A stretch of DNA of 64,000 bases from Acetobacterium sp. KB-1 (GCF_003260995.1 NZ_CP030040.1:352978-416977), one strand, 5' to 3'. Positions 51,896-59,856 are shown, counted from the first letter of the stretch. Translations and numbers: made by a program. The notes: a model not told the origin generated them from the sequence alone.

Positions 51896-53158
51896 ATGCG
51901 AAAAGGACTTTTATTAGGTGCCGGTTTTTCTTATGATTTAGGGATGCCTCTAGTCAAAACTCTGACTAAAGATTTCTTCTCTTTTTTTAGTAAAAAACGG
52001 TTGAAAAGTTTTATAGATTTATGGTCTAAAAACGAACCTTATGGAGTAGATGATCCAATTGAACCTATGGCATTTCCAATTTTAGTAAGATTAGTTGAAA
52101 AATATAGGCGAGATCCTGAGTTAAACTATGAAGGATTTTTGAAAGAAATTGAAGAACTAATAAAAAATACTACTGATCGTGCGACTGCTAGATCCTATCA
52201 ATATGCGTTAAGTAAATTTGAGGACGTATTGACAGAGATGTTCTACATATATCATGAACATAATTTTCATATTTACGAAAATTGCAAGCAGTTTTACAAA
52301 GAGTTTGATAAATTTATCGGGGATGAACCTCTGTGGATTATGACACTAAATCACGATCTACTTATTGAATTTTTATGTCTGGATTCTGGTATTCCAATCA
52401 AATTTGGAGCAGTTTCAAGCACGGATTTTCCAATTTTCAATGATGATTTTGTAAATCTTGTGGAATTTGGTGTTAATGATCGTGCTAATCTCAAATTAGA
52501 CAGTATGGATTATTTGAAATTTGGTAAAGGGGCAAATATTTTAAAATTACATGGTGCGCTGAATGAATACACTTATGACGGTAATAAAAAAACTGCTTAT
52601 GTAAACGTAAATGAAACGGATAAACCAATGGACTATTTAAAAAGAGTTTCAAAAGTTATGCATAAAATGGAGTACAAAATCAATGGGAATTCAATGAGGT
52701 TTGGAAAAGATATAGCTGTAAGTGATATGAATGGTGAAATGCAATTTTTAAGTCACACAATTAAAACAGGTGGAAATAAGTTCAGTAAAACGATAAATCC
52801 CAAATCAAGGGAAGAAAAGATGGTTTTATTTGAACAAATATTGGATATGTTAGATGAAATAACAATTGTTGGGTATAGTTTTTGTGACTACCATATCGAT
52901 ACGCGTTTATATAATGCAATGTTAAAGAATGAAAATTTAAAAGTATGGATCATTGACCCTTTAAGTGGGAAAAATGAGTTATTTGTTCCTTTTGATTATA
53001 GTCTTAGAGTGAGAGGGATGCAATGCTGTACGCCAGAATGGCTTAATTATTTTACAAACAAAAATTGGGATATTGAAAACATGAAAATTCTAAATTTGTA
53101 TCGTAATCAAAGAAGTAAAAATGATGAAAAATTAAGAAATGAATTTTTCAAGCGGTGA
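51896..53158 (+). CDS. SIR2-like domain protein, candidate defence NADase
   Basis: Protein of 420 residues. The N-terminal LLLGAGFSYDLGMP matches the NAD-binding start of SIR2-like proteins. Further motifs fit: LNHDLLIEF (N-x-D), KLHGALNEY (LHG with catalytic-type His) and ITIVGYSFCDYHID near the end. There are no zinc cysteines, so it is not a classic deacetylase. Bacterial SIR2-like proteins of this type often deplete NAD+ in abortive phage defence (family knowledge); here that is inferred. ATG 51896 has GAGGG upstream. Lower GC than the flanking genes, which suggests transfer. Confidence 0.8.
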   Translation: MRKGLLLGAGFSYDLGMPLVKTLTKDFFSFFSKKRLKSFIDLWSKNEPYGVDDPIEPMAFPILVRLVEKYRRDPELNYEGFLKEIEELIKNTTDRATARSYQYALSKFEDVLTEMFYIYHEHNFHIYENCKQFYKEFDKFIGDEPLWIMTLNHDLLIEFLCLDSGIPIKFGAVSSTDFPIFNDDFVNLVEFGVNDRANLKLDSMDYLKFGKGANILKLHGALNEYTYDGNKKTAYVNVNETDKPMDYLKRVSKVMHKMEYKINGNSMRFGKDIAVSDMNGEMQFLSHTIKTGGNKFSKTINPKSREEKMVLFEQILDMLDEITIVGYSFCDYHIDTRLYNAMLKNENLKVWIIDPLSGKNELFVPFDYSLRVRGMQCCTPEWLNYFTNKNWDIENMKILNLYRNQRSKNDEKLRNEFFKR

Positions 53159-53247
53159 TTGGATCGAACCGATGGCGTAAGGAGCTCTCAAGGACTGACA
53201 TTGTGTCAATCAGAACCAGAGCCGTTTTTGAAATGCAGTTGCTACTG

Positions 53248-53270
53248 GTTCCAGGTACATCTAACTTACA
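53248..53270 (+). repeat. Boundary motif copy
   Basis: GTTCCAGGTACATCTAACTT, a variant of the repeated TGCCAGG-n-ACACTTAACTTA motif, lies between the SIR2-like and HEPN-like genes. The rest of 53159-53438 shows no gene. Confidence 0.6.
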
Positions 53271-53438
53271 TCGAATGACTTAAAAGTAAGATTTTACCCA
53301 TTCGAACATTGGTCGAAGATTGAACAAATGCTGGAAAACGAAAAATGTTTTATTTTGAAGTGAAAGAAATAAGTCGACGGAACTGTTTTTTTTTCGCGGA
53401 GACTGATCCAACTAAACTTGAAAAAGGGAAGGAAAACC

Positions 53439-54470
53439 ATGTATACATTCGACATATCTATTCCACTTACTTTAGAACAAAAGAATTATTATAAAGAAAA
53501 TGTCAACTTTGACAAGACAATCCTTGAATTTGAACACAAAGGGGTTATCGATGATACACCATATAGATTATATAACGAAAATGAAAAATATGGTCTGTCA
53601 TTCTATCAAATGAAAGCGGTTGATCAAAATGAATGTGCTCAAAAATTAGCTGTACTTGTAGATAAAGTGCTAAAAGTAGCTTCATTCATCATTCAAAAAA
53701 ATTTTAAAAATCAACATTCGACTCATTTAAGACTCATATATAATCCAACTGAAATAAGTTACACCGAAATACCCATCATTGAGAAATATGATGAAGAAAA
53801 AAGTCCAGACCAATTTCTAATAAACAGCACCATAAAAATTCAACATTTTGTCACCATAAAAACAATTCAAAAAATTGACCTAGAACCGCTCGATAAAGTA
53901 ATTCTTAAATCCAAAGATTCAAATTTTTGTTTTATATTGGATTGTTATTACAGAGCTTTAGCTGCCACAGACTACAAAACAAAATACTATAATGCTTTTG
54001 CACCAATTGAATTAATTGAAGAACAGTATAAAAATAAAACATCTAAAAACACCTCCAAAATTTTGACTCTCCAAGAGATTGAAAATATAAAAGAAAAAAT
54101 AAGTCCCTTTTTTATTGATAGCGAAAAGCAGCAAGTATCTGCAAAAGATGACTCAACTAGACATGAAAAAAATTTGAAATTCAATATTTACAATAGTATT
54201 AGTACAAGCTTAAACACCACCTCAGAAAGCCGTGCTTATAAACTTCAAAAACTATTAACTGAGTATTTTGAAATAACTGATGTAAAGAGCGGGATATTAC
54301 AATACAACATTGATTCAAAAAAAATGAAAGATTTTATTAAAAGACGAAATCAGCTCTTTCATGCGAGAGAAATGAAACCTGAACAGGAAGAATCACATCA
54401 AAATCTTTGTCTAGAATTAATCATTTTGATTGAAGCTATTTTGAATTCGATGCTTAAATTAAATTGTTAA
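53439..54470 (+). CDS. HEPN-like domain protein, unknown function
   Basis: Protein of 343 residues, A/T-rich and lysine-rich. The C-terminal ~110 residues look like a HEPN helical domain with an R-x4-H motif (RNQLFH) in IKRRNQLFHAREM, followed by a helix (CLELIILIEAILNSM). HEPN R-x4-H proteins are often RNases in defence or toxin systems. The N-terminal 230 residues are not recognised. The layout recalls ApeA-type defence proteins but I cannot confirm it. ATG 53439 with AAGGAAAA upstream. It follows the SIR2-like gene by 280 bp. Confidence 0.65.
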   Translation: MYTFDISIPLTLEQKNYYKENVNFDKTILEFEHKGVIDDTPYRLYNENEKYGLSFYQMKAVDQNECAQKLAVLVDKVLKVASFIIQKNFKNQHSTHLRLIYNPTEISYTEIPIIEKYDEEKSPDQFLINSTIKIQHFVTIKTIQKIDLEPLDKVILKSKDSNFCFILDCYYRALAATDYKTKYYNAFAPIELIEEQYKNKTSKNTSKILTLQEIENIKEKISPFFIDSEKQQVSAKDDSTRHEKNLKFNIYNSISTSLNTTSESRAYKLQKLLTEYFEITDVKSGILQYNIDSKKMKDFIKRRNQLFHAREMKPEQEESHQNLCLELIILIEAILNSMLKLNC

Positions 54471-54502
54471 GCATCACGGCTTCGGTGCAGGCGCAGCTTA
54501 AC
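54466..54502. repeat. attC-like inverted repeat at the HEPN gene stop
   Basis: GTTAAGC (54466-54472) and GCTTAAC (54496-54502) are exact inverted repeats enclosing CGGCTTCGGTGCAGGCG. These have the form of the inner L''/L' arms of an integron attC site. Outer arms are poor (GCTTAAA before, CTTAAGA after). Treat as a candidate only. Confidence 0.3.
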
Positions 54503-54614
54503 TAATGCCCTTAAGATAATGAGTGAGATTTGCGAACAGAATTAACATTAGCTCCAGTGTCCAGCTACATGCAACTAGAGAGTCGGGAATTGTTGAGTTT
54601 TTAACTGAGCCACA

Positions 54615-54636
54615 ATGCCAGGGACACTTAACTTAT
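54615..54636 (+). repeat. Boundary motif copy
   Basis: ATGCCAGGGACACTTAACTT, one of the closest matches to the repeated motif, lies 90 bp beyond the stop of doc. No gene is seen between 54503 and 54725. Confidence 0.65.
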
Positions 54637-54725
54637 TATCCAACTCGGTAAATTGCCAGAAAGCGGTCTGCTTTGGGCGGCTCATTTGCCAGCCCCACCA
54701 AAAAGAGATTTAACTGGTTGTGGTG

Positions 54726-55100
54726 TCAGACATGATCAATAATCCAGTCAAGCAGTTGCCGATCATCTATTTGACCAGCCGCCAGCCTGAGACCTAACTG
54801 GATCAGTTCATCATCCGTACAATCAGGCATAAAGCCGTTCATCTCCAGAAATGTTAGCATAACCAGAATACCGATCCGTTTATTGCCATCTAAAAACGCA
54901 TGGTTTTTGATCAGTGAAAAGCCCAAACGAGCGGCTTTGGCTGGAACCGTTTGGTACAGATCTTCACCCGCAAAGCTTTGAAAGGGCGCATTTAGAGCAG
55001 AATCCAGCAGCCCTTCATCCCGGAGACCATCACTGCCGCCAGTTTCGTTAATCAGCATGGTGTGAAGTCGCAACACCTGCTGAAGGGATAACCGTTTCAT
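54726..55100 (-). CDS. doc: Doc (death-on-curing) Fic-fold toxin
   Basis: Protein of 124 residues with the Fic-fold core motif HAFLDGNKRIG (about 66-76), the Doc version of HPFxxGNG. Doc phosphorylates elongation factor Tu and stops translation; the preceding gene encodes the antidote. The usual Doc length. Its ATG overlaps the antitoxin stop by 4 bp. Other Doc residues (GGSDGLRDEGLLDSAL) are intact, so it looks functional. Confidence 0.92.
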   Translation of the reverse strand: MKRLSLQQVLRLHTMLINETGGSDGLRDEGLLDSALNAPFQSFAGEDLYQTVPAKAARLGFSLIKNHAFLDGNKRIGILVMLTFLEMNGFMPDCTDDELIQLGLRLAAGQIDDRQLLDWIIDHV

Positions 55101-55339
55101 TTGGCCAATTCCTCAAAGGCGGCTTGATGTTTTTTAAGAATCCGTTTGGCAATGGCGTCAACTGCGTCATCGTCAAGTGCGGCTTCTTCCTGAAACTGGC
55201 TGAACTCAATCAGGACATAGCGGGGGGTATTGTTTTTTAAAATGATGGCAGCGCCGTTTTCATCAACAAGCCGGGCAACCTTCGAAAAATTCTGGTTGGC
55301 TTCGGTAATGGAAACTAAATTTTCGGTATTGATTTGCAT
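55097..55339 (-). CDS. phd: Phd/YefM family antitoxin
   Basis: Protein of 80 residues from ATG 55339 with AGGAGGT upstream. The N-terminal Phd/YefM DNA-binding part (SITEANQNFSKVARLVDENG) is followed by ILKNNTPRYVLIEF and a flexible acidic tail that would neutralise Doc. Such antitoxins also repress their own promoter. A 12-bp perfect palindrome, CTATAATTATAG (55372-55383), lies 33 bp upstream and overlaps the probable -10 region, so it is a good operator candidate. Confidence 0.9.
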   Translation of the reverse strand: MQINTENLVSITEANQNFSKVARLVDENGAAIILKNNTPRYVLIEFSQFQEEAALDDDAVDAIAKRILKKHQAAFEELAK

Positions 55340-55371
55340 CACTAGCACCTCCTAGTCTTTATACCATTGTA

Positions 55372-55383
55372 CTATAATTATAG
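55372..55383 (-). promoter_or_regulatory. Palindromic operator candidate for phd-doc
   Basis: CTATAATTATAG is perfectly self-complementary and contains a TATAAT on both strands. Its position before phd fits the autoregulation known for Phd-Doc modules. Confidence 0.5.
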
Positions 55384-55480
55384 GATAAATAAAACCTAAA
55401 TATAAATCCATTAAGGTAAAAAACTAAGGTTCAGGGAAAGAAGGTTTATCATGAATAAAACAGCTCCAAAACTCCCCGGC

Positions 55481-55615
55481 ACAGGGTACACAAAGGGTCG
55501 GAGGTTTTGTGCACTATTTATACAGCCGATTCAGTGTAAGTAAGAGTAACCCCAAGCTAGTGTTCCTGAGCTATGACGTTTTAAATAGGTGTTGCGAATC
55601 TCATCGGGTAAGGTA
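55481..55615. repeat. Flanking repeat 1 of the serine hydrolase gene
   Basis: GGGTACACAAAGGGTCGGAG, TTTTGTGCAC and CATCGGGTAAGGTA recur at 57040-57131 beyond the serine hydrolase gene; the middle parts differ. The GTGCACAA/TTGTGCAC arms can form a hairpin. The region 55349-55955 otherwise has no intact gene. Confidence 0.6.
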
Positions 55616-55770
55616 TGGGGAGCGCAAGGAGACGAAAGTTCTGTGAGCCAAGCCAAAATGCTGATGGAATTGACCGATTGTCTTAACTTTTGGGGGGCGA
55701 TTCTTCCCTGCTTTTTTCTTGATCAGAGTCCGGGTGTAACGAACACTATTGGAATTCGCTTCTGCTTGCA

Positions 55771-55878
55771 GGCGATGTCCCGGAACCGGTTTTGATCGAT
55801 TGTATCCAACTGGTTTATCAGACCGTGTTGATGAAACTAACGAAAAAGAAACGGCGGGAAATTATGGAAAGCAGTCCC
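55771..55878 (+). pseudogene. C-terminal remnant of an MmcQ/YjbR family gene, copy 1
   Basis: One frame reads GDVPEPVLIDCIQLVYQTVL and then MKLTKKKRREIM, the typical end of MmcQ/YjbR (DUF419) proteins. A closer copy is at 59708-59854. The first ~70 residues of the family are missing. A boundary motif follows at 55880. Confidence 0.6.
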
Positions 55879-55879
55879 G

Positions 55880-55901
55880 TTGCCAGGACACACTTAATCA
55901 A
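55880..55901 (+). repeat. Boundary motif copy
   Basis: TTGCCAGGACACACTTAATC, a variant of the repeated motif, lies 55 bp before the serine hydrolase start. Confidence 0.55.
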
Positions 55902-55955
55902 AGATCGACCGGTTGGTTTTAAGCTACCCGATAATAAATTTAGAGGACATCAACG

Positions 55956-56970
55956 ATGGATATTAATTTAAATGAGTACTTTAAAAAACAAAATAAATTT
56001 AGTGGAAATGTCTTGTTATCAAAAAATAATGAAATTATATTTAATGAATCATATGGATATTCAAATAAGGAAAAAGGAATAAAAAATACACTTCAAACAA
56101 AATTTATGATTGGCTCGATGACAAAGGTAATAACTGCATTATGTATTATGCAGTTATCAGAAAAAGGGATGCTTTCAACACAACAGCATATTGACGATTA
56201 TCTTCCAGACGTTTACCAGGGTCATGGTATTACCATTCATCATCTGCTAACTCATACTTCTGGGATACCGAACTACGTGATGTTAAGAAAACAAATAAAA
56301 TGGGGAGAACATCATACCCCCCAAGAAATACTACAAATTGTCAAAGGTTATAAATTGAAATTCCCTGTTGGTGAAAAATGGTCGTACAGTAATACGAATT
56401 ATCTTATTCTTGGTTTGATCATTGAAATGGTTTCAGGAATGAATTATCACCAATATGTTAAAAATTATCTATTTATTCCTGCTAAAATGAATCATTCAGG
56501 ATTTATTGATGAAGAACAAAAAAAATGTAGCCAATAATTATATTAACGGTGAAAAAGGGTTCTATATGGACCCATCAATGTTCTTTGCTTGTGGTGATAT
56601 TGTCACAACTGTTGGTGATTTTTATTTGCTTGATCGAGCAATTCAGGATGGTAAACTATTGAAAACGCAAACAGTAAAGGAAATGCAAAAGCCTCACCAT
56701 GATGGCAAATATGTAAAATGTGGATATGGATTGTTTGTAAAAAAACATTTTGATTGTAAAAGTATCTGCCATGGTGGGTCAATGCCAAATGGTTACACGT
56801 CTCATTTTGAGAAATACATTGATGACACTATTACCATTGTTGTTTTAAGCAATGATTTAGTCAAATACCAATTCTTATCAATGAGCGGGGCTGGTGGTAC
56901 CTATATCAGTAGAGAGATGGCTTCATTAATTTATGGAAAAAAGTTAGGTGCTTTGAAGAAGGTATTCTAA
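55956..56970 (+). pseudogene. Serine hydrolase (beta-lactamase/PBP fold) with frameshift
   Basis: Two overlapping frames together form one protein of about 337 residues of the class C beta-lactamase/serine hydrolase type. Catalytic SxxK is GSMTKV (about 52-57), the YxN motif SYSNTNY, and the third motif HGGSMPNGYTS in the second frame. The frame changes at a run of eight A (56518-56525): frame 1 stops at 56537, frame 2 continues to 56970. Removing one A joins them as EEQKNVANN. This may be a true frameshift, slippage-based switching or a sequencing error. GAGGACATC precedes the ATG. Confidence 0.75.
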
Positions 56971-57039
56971 AAGAAATTCTTAATAGAGGTAGTTACTCAC
57001 ATCTTTTAGAAAATGCGAGAGACCCCAGTAGCCAGAGAA

Positions 57040-57131
57040 ACTGGGTGCACAAGGGGTTGGAGGTTTTGTGCACTTTCTGGCATGGCGACAGCAGCCTTGC
57101 ATATAGTGGGTGCATCCCATCGGGTAAGGTA
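57040..57131. repeat. Flanking repeat 2 of the serine hydrolase gene
   Basis: Second copy of the 55481-55615 repeat: GGGTGCACAAGGGGTTGGAG, TTTTGTGCAC and CATCGGGTAAGGTAG. Both copies have the same orientation, so the hydrolase gene lies between direct repeats. Confidence 0.6.
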
Positions 57132-57163
57132 GACCAACCGCCCGTAGTTAGCCTTGGAGCATT

Positions 57164-57363
57164 CGTGACACGCCTTATTTTGCCCGGATTGATTTTTGTT
57201 TTAGTGAGGGAGAGCAAACCGAACCAATCTATATTGGTCACCATTCACTGAAAAAAGAAAACGCCTATAAAATGCTCATCCATGACTGGCGATCACCGGT
57301 TACCAGCGTTTTCTACCGCTTTTCCCCGGGGGATGCCGTGGTTTCGGTCAAGTCGGAGGGATG
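57164..57363 (+). pseudogene. Internal fragment of a HelD-like helicase
   Basis: In one frame this reads DTPYFARIDFCF, then YIGHHSLKKENAYKMLIHDW, RSPVTSVFYRF and GDAVV. That is characteristic of the region before the helicase core of HelD/UvrD-like RNA polymerase recycling factors. There is no start, Walker motif or C-terminus. The fragment runs straight into the AbiEi remnant region. Confidence 0.6.
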
Positions 57364-57427
57364 GCTTAATGTTTCTTTCACGCTATGTTTAAGATATAAT
57401 CATAGCGTGAAAGAAAAAGGTGGAAGC

Positions 57428-57569
57428 ATGAATTATCAAAATAAACTGGAAGCGTTGATTGTCGCAAAAGATGGGTTGGTTCTCACTTAAGATGTGGAAA
57501 ATGAGAACATTCCCCTAACCTATTTATACAAATTGGTCAATTCAGGTCGGCTTAAAGCCCTGCGTTATA
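57428..57569 (+). pseudogene. abiEi antitoxin, 5' part (disrupted by IS)
   Basis: ATG 57428 with AAGGTGGAAG opens MNYQNKLEALIVAKDGLVLT, then a TAA, then DVENENIPLTYLYKLVNSGR in the same frame. This matches the winged-helix N-terminus of type IV antitoxins AbiEi. The in-frame stop and the IS inserted after LKALR inactivate it. The 3' part resumes at 59196. Confidence 0.7.
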
Positions 57570-57829
57570 ATGTACACGCTTGTCAAGACACGAAATTAGA
57601 AATTTTTAGATAAATCTCCTTTCGCGTTTTGATTAGGCAGCCAATGCCATATTTATAATGTACACGCTTGTCAAGACACGAAATTAGAAATTTTTAGATA
57701 AATCTCCTTTCGCGTTTTGATTAGGCAGCCAATGCCATATTTATAATGTACACGCTTGTCAAGACACGAAATTAGAAATTTTTAGATAAATCTCCTTTCG
57801 CGTTTTGATTAGGCAGCCAATGCCATATT
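57566..57829. repeat. Tandem triplication, 88-bp unit, left IS end
   Basis: Three exact copies of an 88-bp unit begin at 57566, 57654 and 57742. The unit includes 4-5 bp of target DNA (TATAA), the IS terminal repeat (TGTACACGC...) and the last ~20 bp of the transposase gene. Only the third copy continues into the IS body. Confidence 0.95.
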
Positions 57830-58648
57830 TTCATAGAATACAGCTGCCGGTGTTTTGTAATTGAATCGCTGGTGACCTCGCTCATTGTTATATTTAGCGA
57901 TGTATTCCTTTGTCATGGCTCTCACTTCAGTGACGGTTTCCGGGTACAGCAAATACAGGCGTTCCCATTTATATGATCGAAAAAACCGTTCAATGGCAAT
58001 ATTGTCGGTAGCACGGCCTTTACCGTCCATGCTGATTTTTGTCGTTTTAAAGCTTTTAATCAGGTCAATATAGGCATTTGACGTAAACTGACTGCCCTGG
58101 TCACTGTTAATGATCTCAGGTGCACCATAGGTTTGAATGGCGGTTTTTATAACACGGGTGACCATGTCGGTTTGCAAGGTGTTGCTGATGGTGTATCCCA
58201 CAATATAACGGGAATACCAGTCAATAATAGCGGTTAAATACACAAATCCATTTGGGGTTCCTATATAAGTAATGTCAATGGACCACACCTGATTCGGTTG
58301 GTTAATTTCAAGATTTCTCAGCAGGTAGGGATAAGTTTTGGCTGCTTTGGCTCGCTTACTCAGATTGGGGCCGGGATAGAAACAAACAATATCCATTTCC
58401 ATCATATAACGCCTGACAAGACGCCTGCCTACTTGATGAAAGCCCAGTTTATGCAATTCATTCCTGATTCGTCTGACGCCATAGGCTGGCTCCTCAAAAT
58501 GAATACGATCAATGGCGTTTTTGATATTGATTTCATCTTTGGATGGCGCAACATCTATGGGTTCATGATAAGCTGTTGATCGCGATAGCGTCAGAAGTTG
58601 GCACTGTTTTTTTATGGTTAAGAAAGGGTGCTTCCAATCAATTAACGT
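57809..58648 (-). CDS. IS3-family transposase OrfB (DDE integrase core)
   Basis: About 280 codons in the -1 frame of OrfA, starting around LIDWKHPFLT and without a good own start; an internal ATG at 58456 gives a 215-residue shorter form. The DDE catalytic residues are visible: WSIDITYI, NSDQGSQF and the Glu in NIAIERFFRSYKWE. The C-terminus is NYKTPAAVFYENMALAA. It is probably made as an OrfAB fusion by frameshifting on A-AAA-AAG (plus-strand 58650-58656). No damage is visible. Confidence 0.88.
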   Translation of the reverse strand, partial: TLIDWKHPFLTIKKQCQLLTLSRSTAYHEPIDVAPSKDEINIKNAIDRIHFEEPAYGVRRIRNELHKLGFHQVGRRLVRRYMMEMDIVCFYPGPNLSKRAKAAKTYPYLLRNLEINQPNQVWSIDITYIGTPNGFVYLTAIIDWYSRYIVGYTISNTLQTDMVTRVIKTAIQTYGAPEIINSDQGSQFTSNAYIDLIKSFKTTKISMDGKGRATDNIAIERFFRSYKWERLYLLYPETVTEVRAMTKEYIAKYNNERGHQRFNYKTPAAVFYENMALAA

Positions 58649-58962
58649 TCTTTTTTCTTCATTTGAGAGATTTGGATTTGTTTTTTTTTAAGCCAATCGA
58701 CATCCAATGTTAATTCGCCTATTTTCTTTACGAGCAGCTCCTTTTCATCTTCATGCTCTTGTTTGAGTTTGTCAACATCTTCATTTTTCTTATTGAAGAC
58801 GGCGGACATATTGGCGATAAATTCGGTTTTCCAGCGGCTTAATAATTGCTGAGATACATCATACTTCTTAGAGATCTCGGCTAACGTATTTTCTTCTCTG
58901 AGGATTTCCAGCACGATGGCTGCTTTTTCCTCTGGGGTCCAGGTTCGTCGTTTTCTACTCAT
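58642..58962 (-). CDS. IS3-family transposase OrfA
   Basis: Protein of 106 residues. The helix-turn-helix (about 5-50; TPEEKAAIVLEILREENTLA, then ISKKYDVSQQLLSRWK) is followed by a leucine-zipper-like coiled coil. It binds the IS ends and provides the N-terminus of the OrfAB transposase. The stop overlaps the slippery A6G sequence where ribosomes shift to OrfB. Confidence 0.9.
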   Translation of the reverse strand: MSRKRRTWTPEEKAAIVLEILREENTLAEISKKYDVSQQLLSRWKTEFIANMSAVFNKKNEDVDKLKQEHEDEKELLVKKIGELTLDVDWLKKKQIQISQMKKKER

Positions 58963-59194
58963 GTGTATAGTTTATCTTATTTTCTGGATTTTGTGTCCAA
59001 CTATTTGTGGACATTATATCTGGGGTCCAGGTTCGTCGTTTTCTACTCATGTGTATAGTTTATCTTATTTTCTGGATTTTGTGTCCAACTATTTGTGGAC
59101 ATTATATCTGGGGTCCAGGTTCGTCGTTTTCTACTCATGTGTATAGTTTATCTTATTTTCTGGATTTTGTGTCCAACTATTTGTGGACATTATA
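58931..59194. repeat. Tandem triplication, 88-bp unit, right IS end
   Basis: Three exact copies of 88 bp begin at 58931, 59019 and 59107. The unit runs from inside orfA (TCTGGGGTCCAGG) through the right IS end (GTGGACAT) to the target bases TATA. Only the last copy continues into abiEi DNA. Confidence 0.95.
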
Positions 59195-59195
59195 C

Positions 59196-59653
59196 GTCGA
59201 GGTGTCTATATCAGCGAGGATGCTTGGGATGATGTCTATTACTGGAAACAGGCCATCAACCAAAAAATGATTTATTCCCATGAAACGGCCTTGGTTTTTT
59301 TAGAACTGACAGATCGGGATCCCCTTGAGGTCACCGTAACAGTTCCCTTTGGTTATAATAGCAGCCACTTACGCAAAGAAAATCTCCGTGTTTTTAGCGT
59401 CAAGAAAGAATGGTACGAAATTGGAATTACCCAGGTTAAAACAAATTTTGGCCGGGGCATTCGCTGTTATAATCAGGAACGGACCATTTGCGATCTCTTA
59501 AGTCCCCGCTACCAGACCGATCTGGGGCTGATTGCTGAAGCCGTTAAACGCTATTTCAGAAAAAAAGACAAAAATGTTACGCTACTGCTTAACTATGCCA
59601 ATATCTTTGGCGTAGAAAAGCGGATTAAAGCATATATGGAGGTGTTAATGTGA
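59196..59653 (+). pseudogene. abiEi antitoxin, 3' part
   Basis: The frame resumes after the IS with RGVYISEDAWDD and runs about 150 residues to LLNYANIFGVEKRIKAYMEVLM, the C-terminal domain of AbiEi antitoxins. It lacks the N-terminal DNA-binding part, which lies at 57428. Joining the two parts across a single TATA leaves a frame difference, so the gene was probably already damaged or altered at insertion. The end overlaps the abiEii start. Confidence 0.75.
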
Positions 59654-59697
59654 AAATGGCCACCCAGGTAAAAGACAAGATTAAAAATCTGGCCTAA
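59650..59697 (+). pseudogene. abiEii toxin, N-terminal remnant
   Basis: GTG 59650 opens VKMATQVKDKIKNLA and a TAA; the following codons continue as EKNYE. This matches the start of AbiEii nucleotidyltransferase toxins (KDKIKNLA-x-EKN). The rest of the toxin is gone and the sequence joins an MmcQ/YjbR fragment. Confidence 0.6.
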
Positions 59698-59707
59698 GAG
59701 AAAAACT

Positions 59708-59854
59708 ATGAATAAACAACATTGGAATTGGATTCGGCTTGCCGGCGATGTTCCGGAACTGGTTTTGATTGACTGCATCCAACTGGCATATCAGACCGTT
59801 TTTATGAAACTGACAAAAAAGAAACAGCGGGAAATTGCGGAAAATCGGCGTTAG
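59708..59854 (+). pseudogene. C-terminal remnant of an MmcQ/YjbR family gene, copy 2
   Basis: ATG 59708 opens a 48-residue frame, NKQHWNWIRLAGDVPELVLI through MKLTKKKQREIAENRR. This is the closing part of MmcQ/YjbR (DUF419) proteins, where NKxHWN is also internal. No ribosome binding site of note. A similar fragment lies at 55771. Confidence 0.65.
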
Positions 59855-59856
59855 TA

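Larger units (their letters stand above)
57570..59190 (-). mobile_element. IS3-family insertion sequence with triplicated ends
   Basis: Terminal repeats are imperfect: TGTACAC...GACACGAAAT on the left and, on the other strand, TGTCCAC...GACACAAAAT on the right. TATA occurs on both sides (57566-57569 and 59191-59194) as a likely 4-bp target duplication. Two transposase frames are present with a -1 slippery site. The element is 1621 bp as assembled; without the extra 88-bp copies it is 1269 bp, a normal IS3 size. It interrupts abiEi. Confidence 0.88.

Noticed and set aside
55589..55795. 68-aa frame after the phd-doc region
   Set aside because: No ribosome binding site, no recognisable family, and it overlaps the start of the MmcQ/YjbR remnant in another frame.
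57566..57829. CRISPR array
   Set aside because: The repeats are contiguous 88-bp units with no unique spacers and include an IS end.
59007..59270. Repetitive 76-87 aa frames at the right IS end
   Set aside because: They arise only from the triplicated IS end and have no independent coding evidence.
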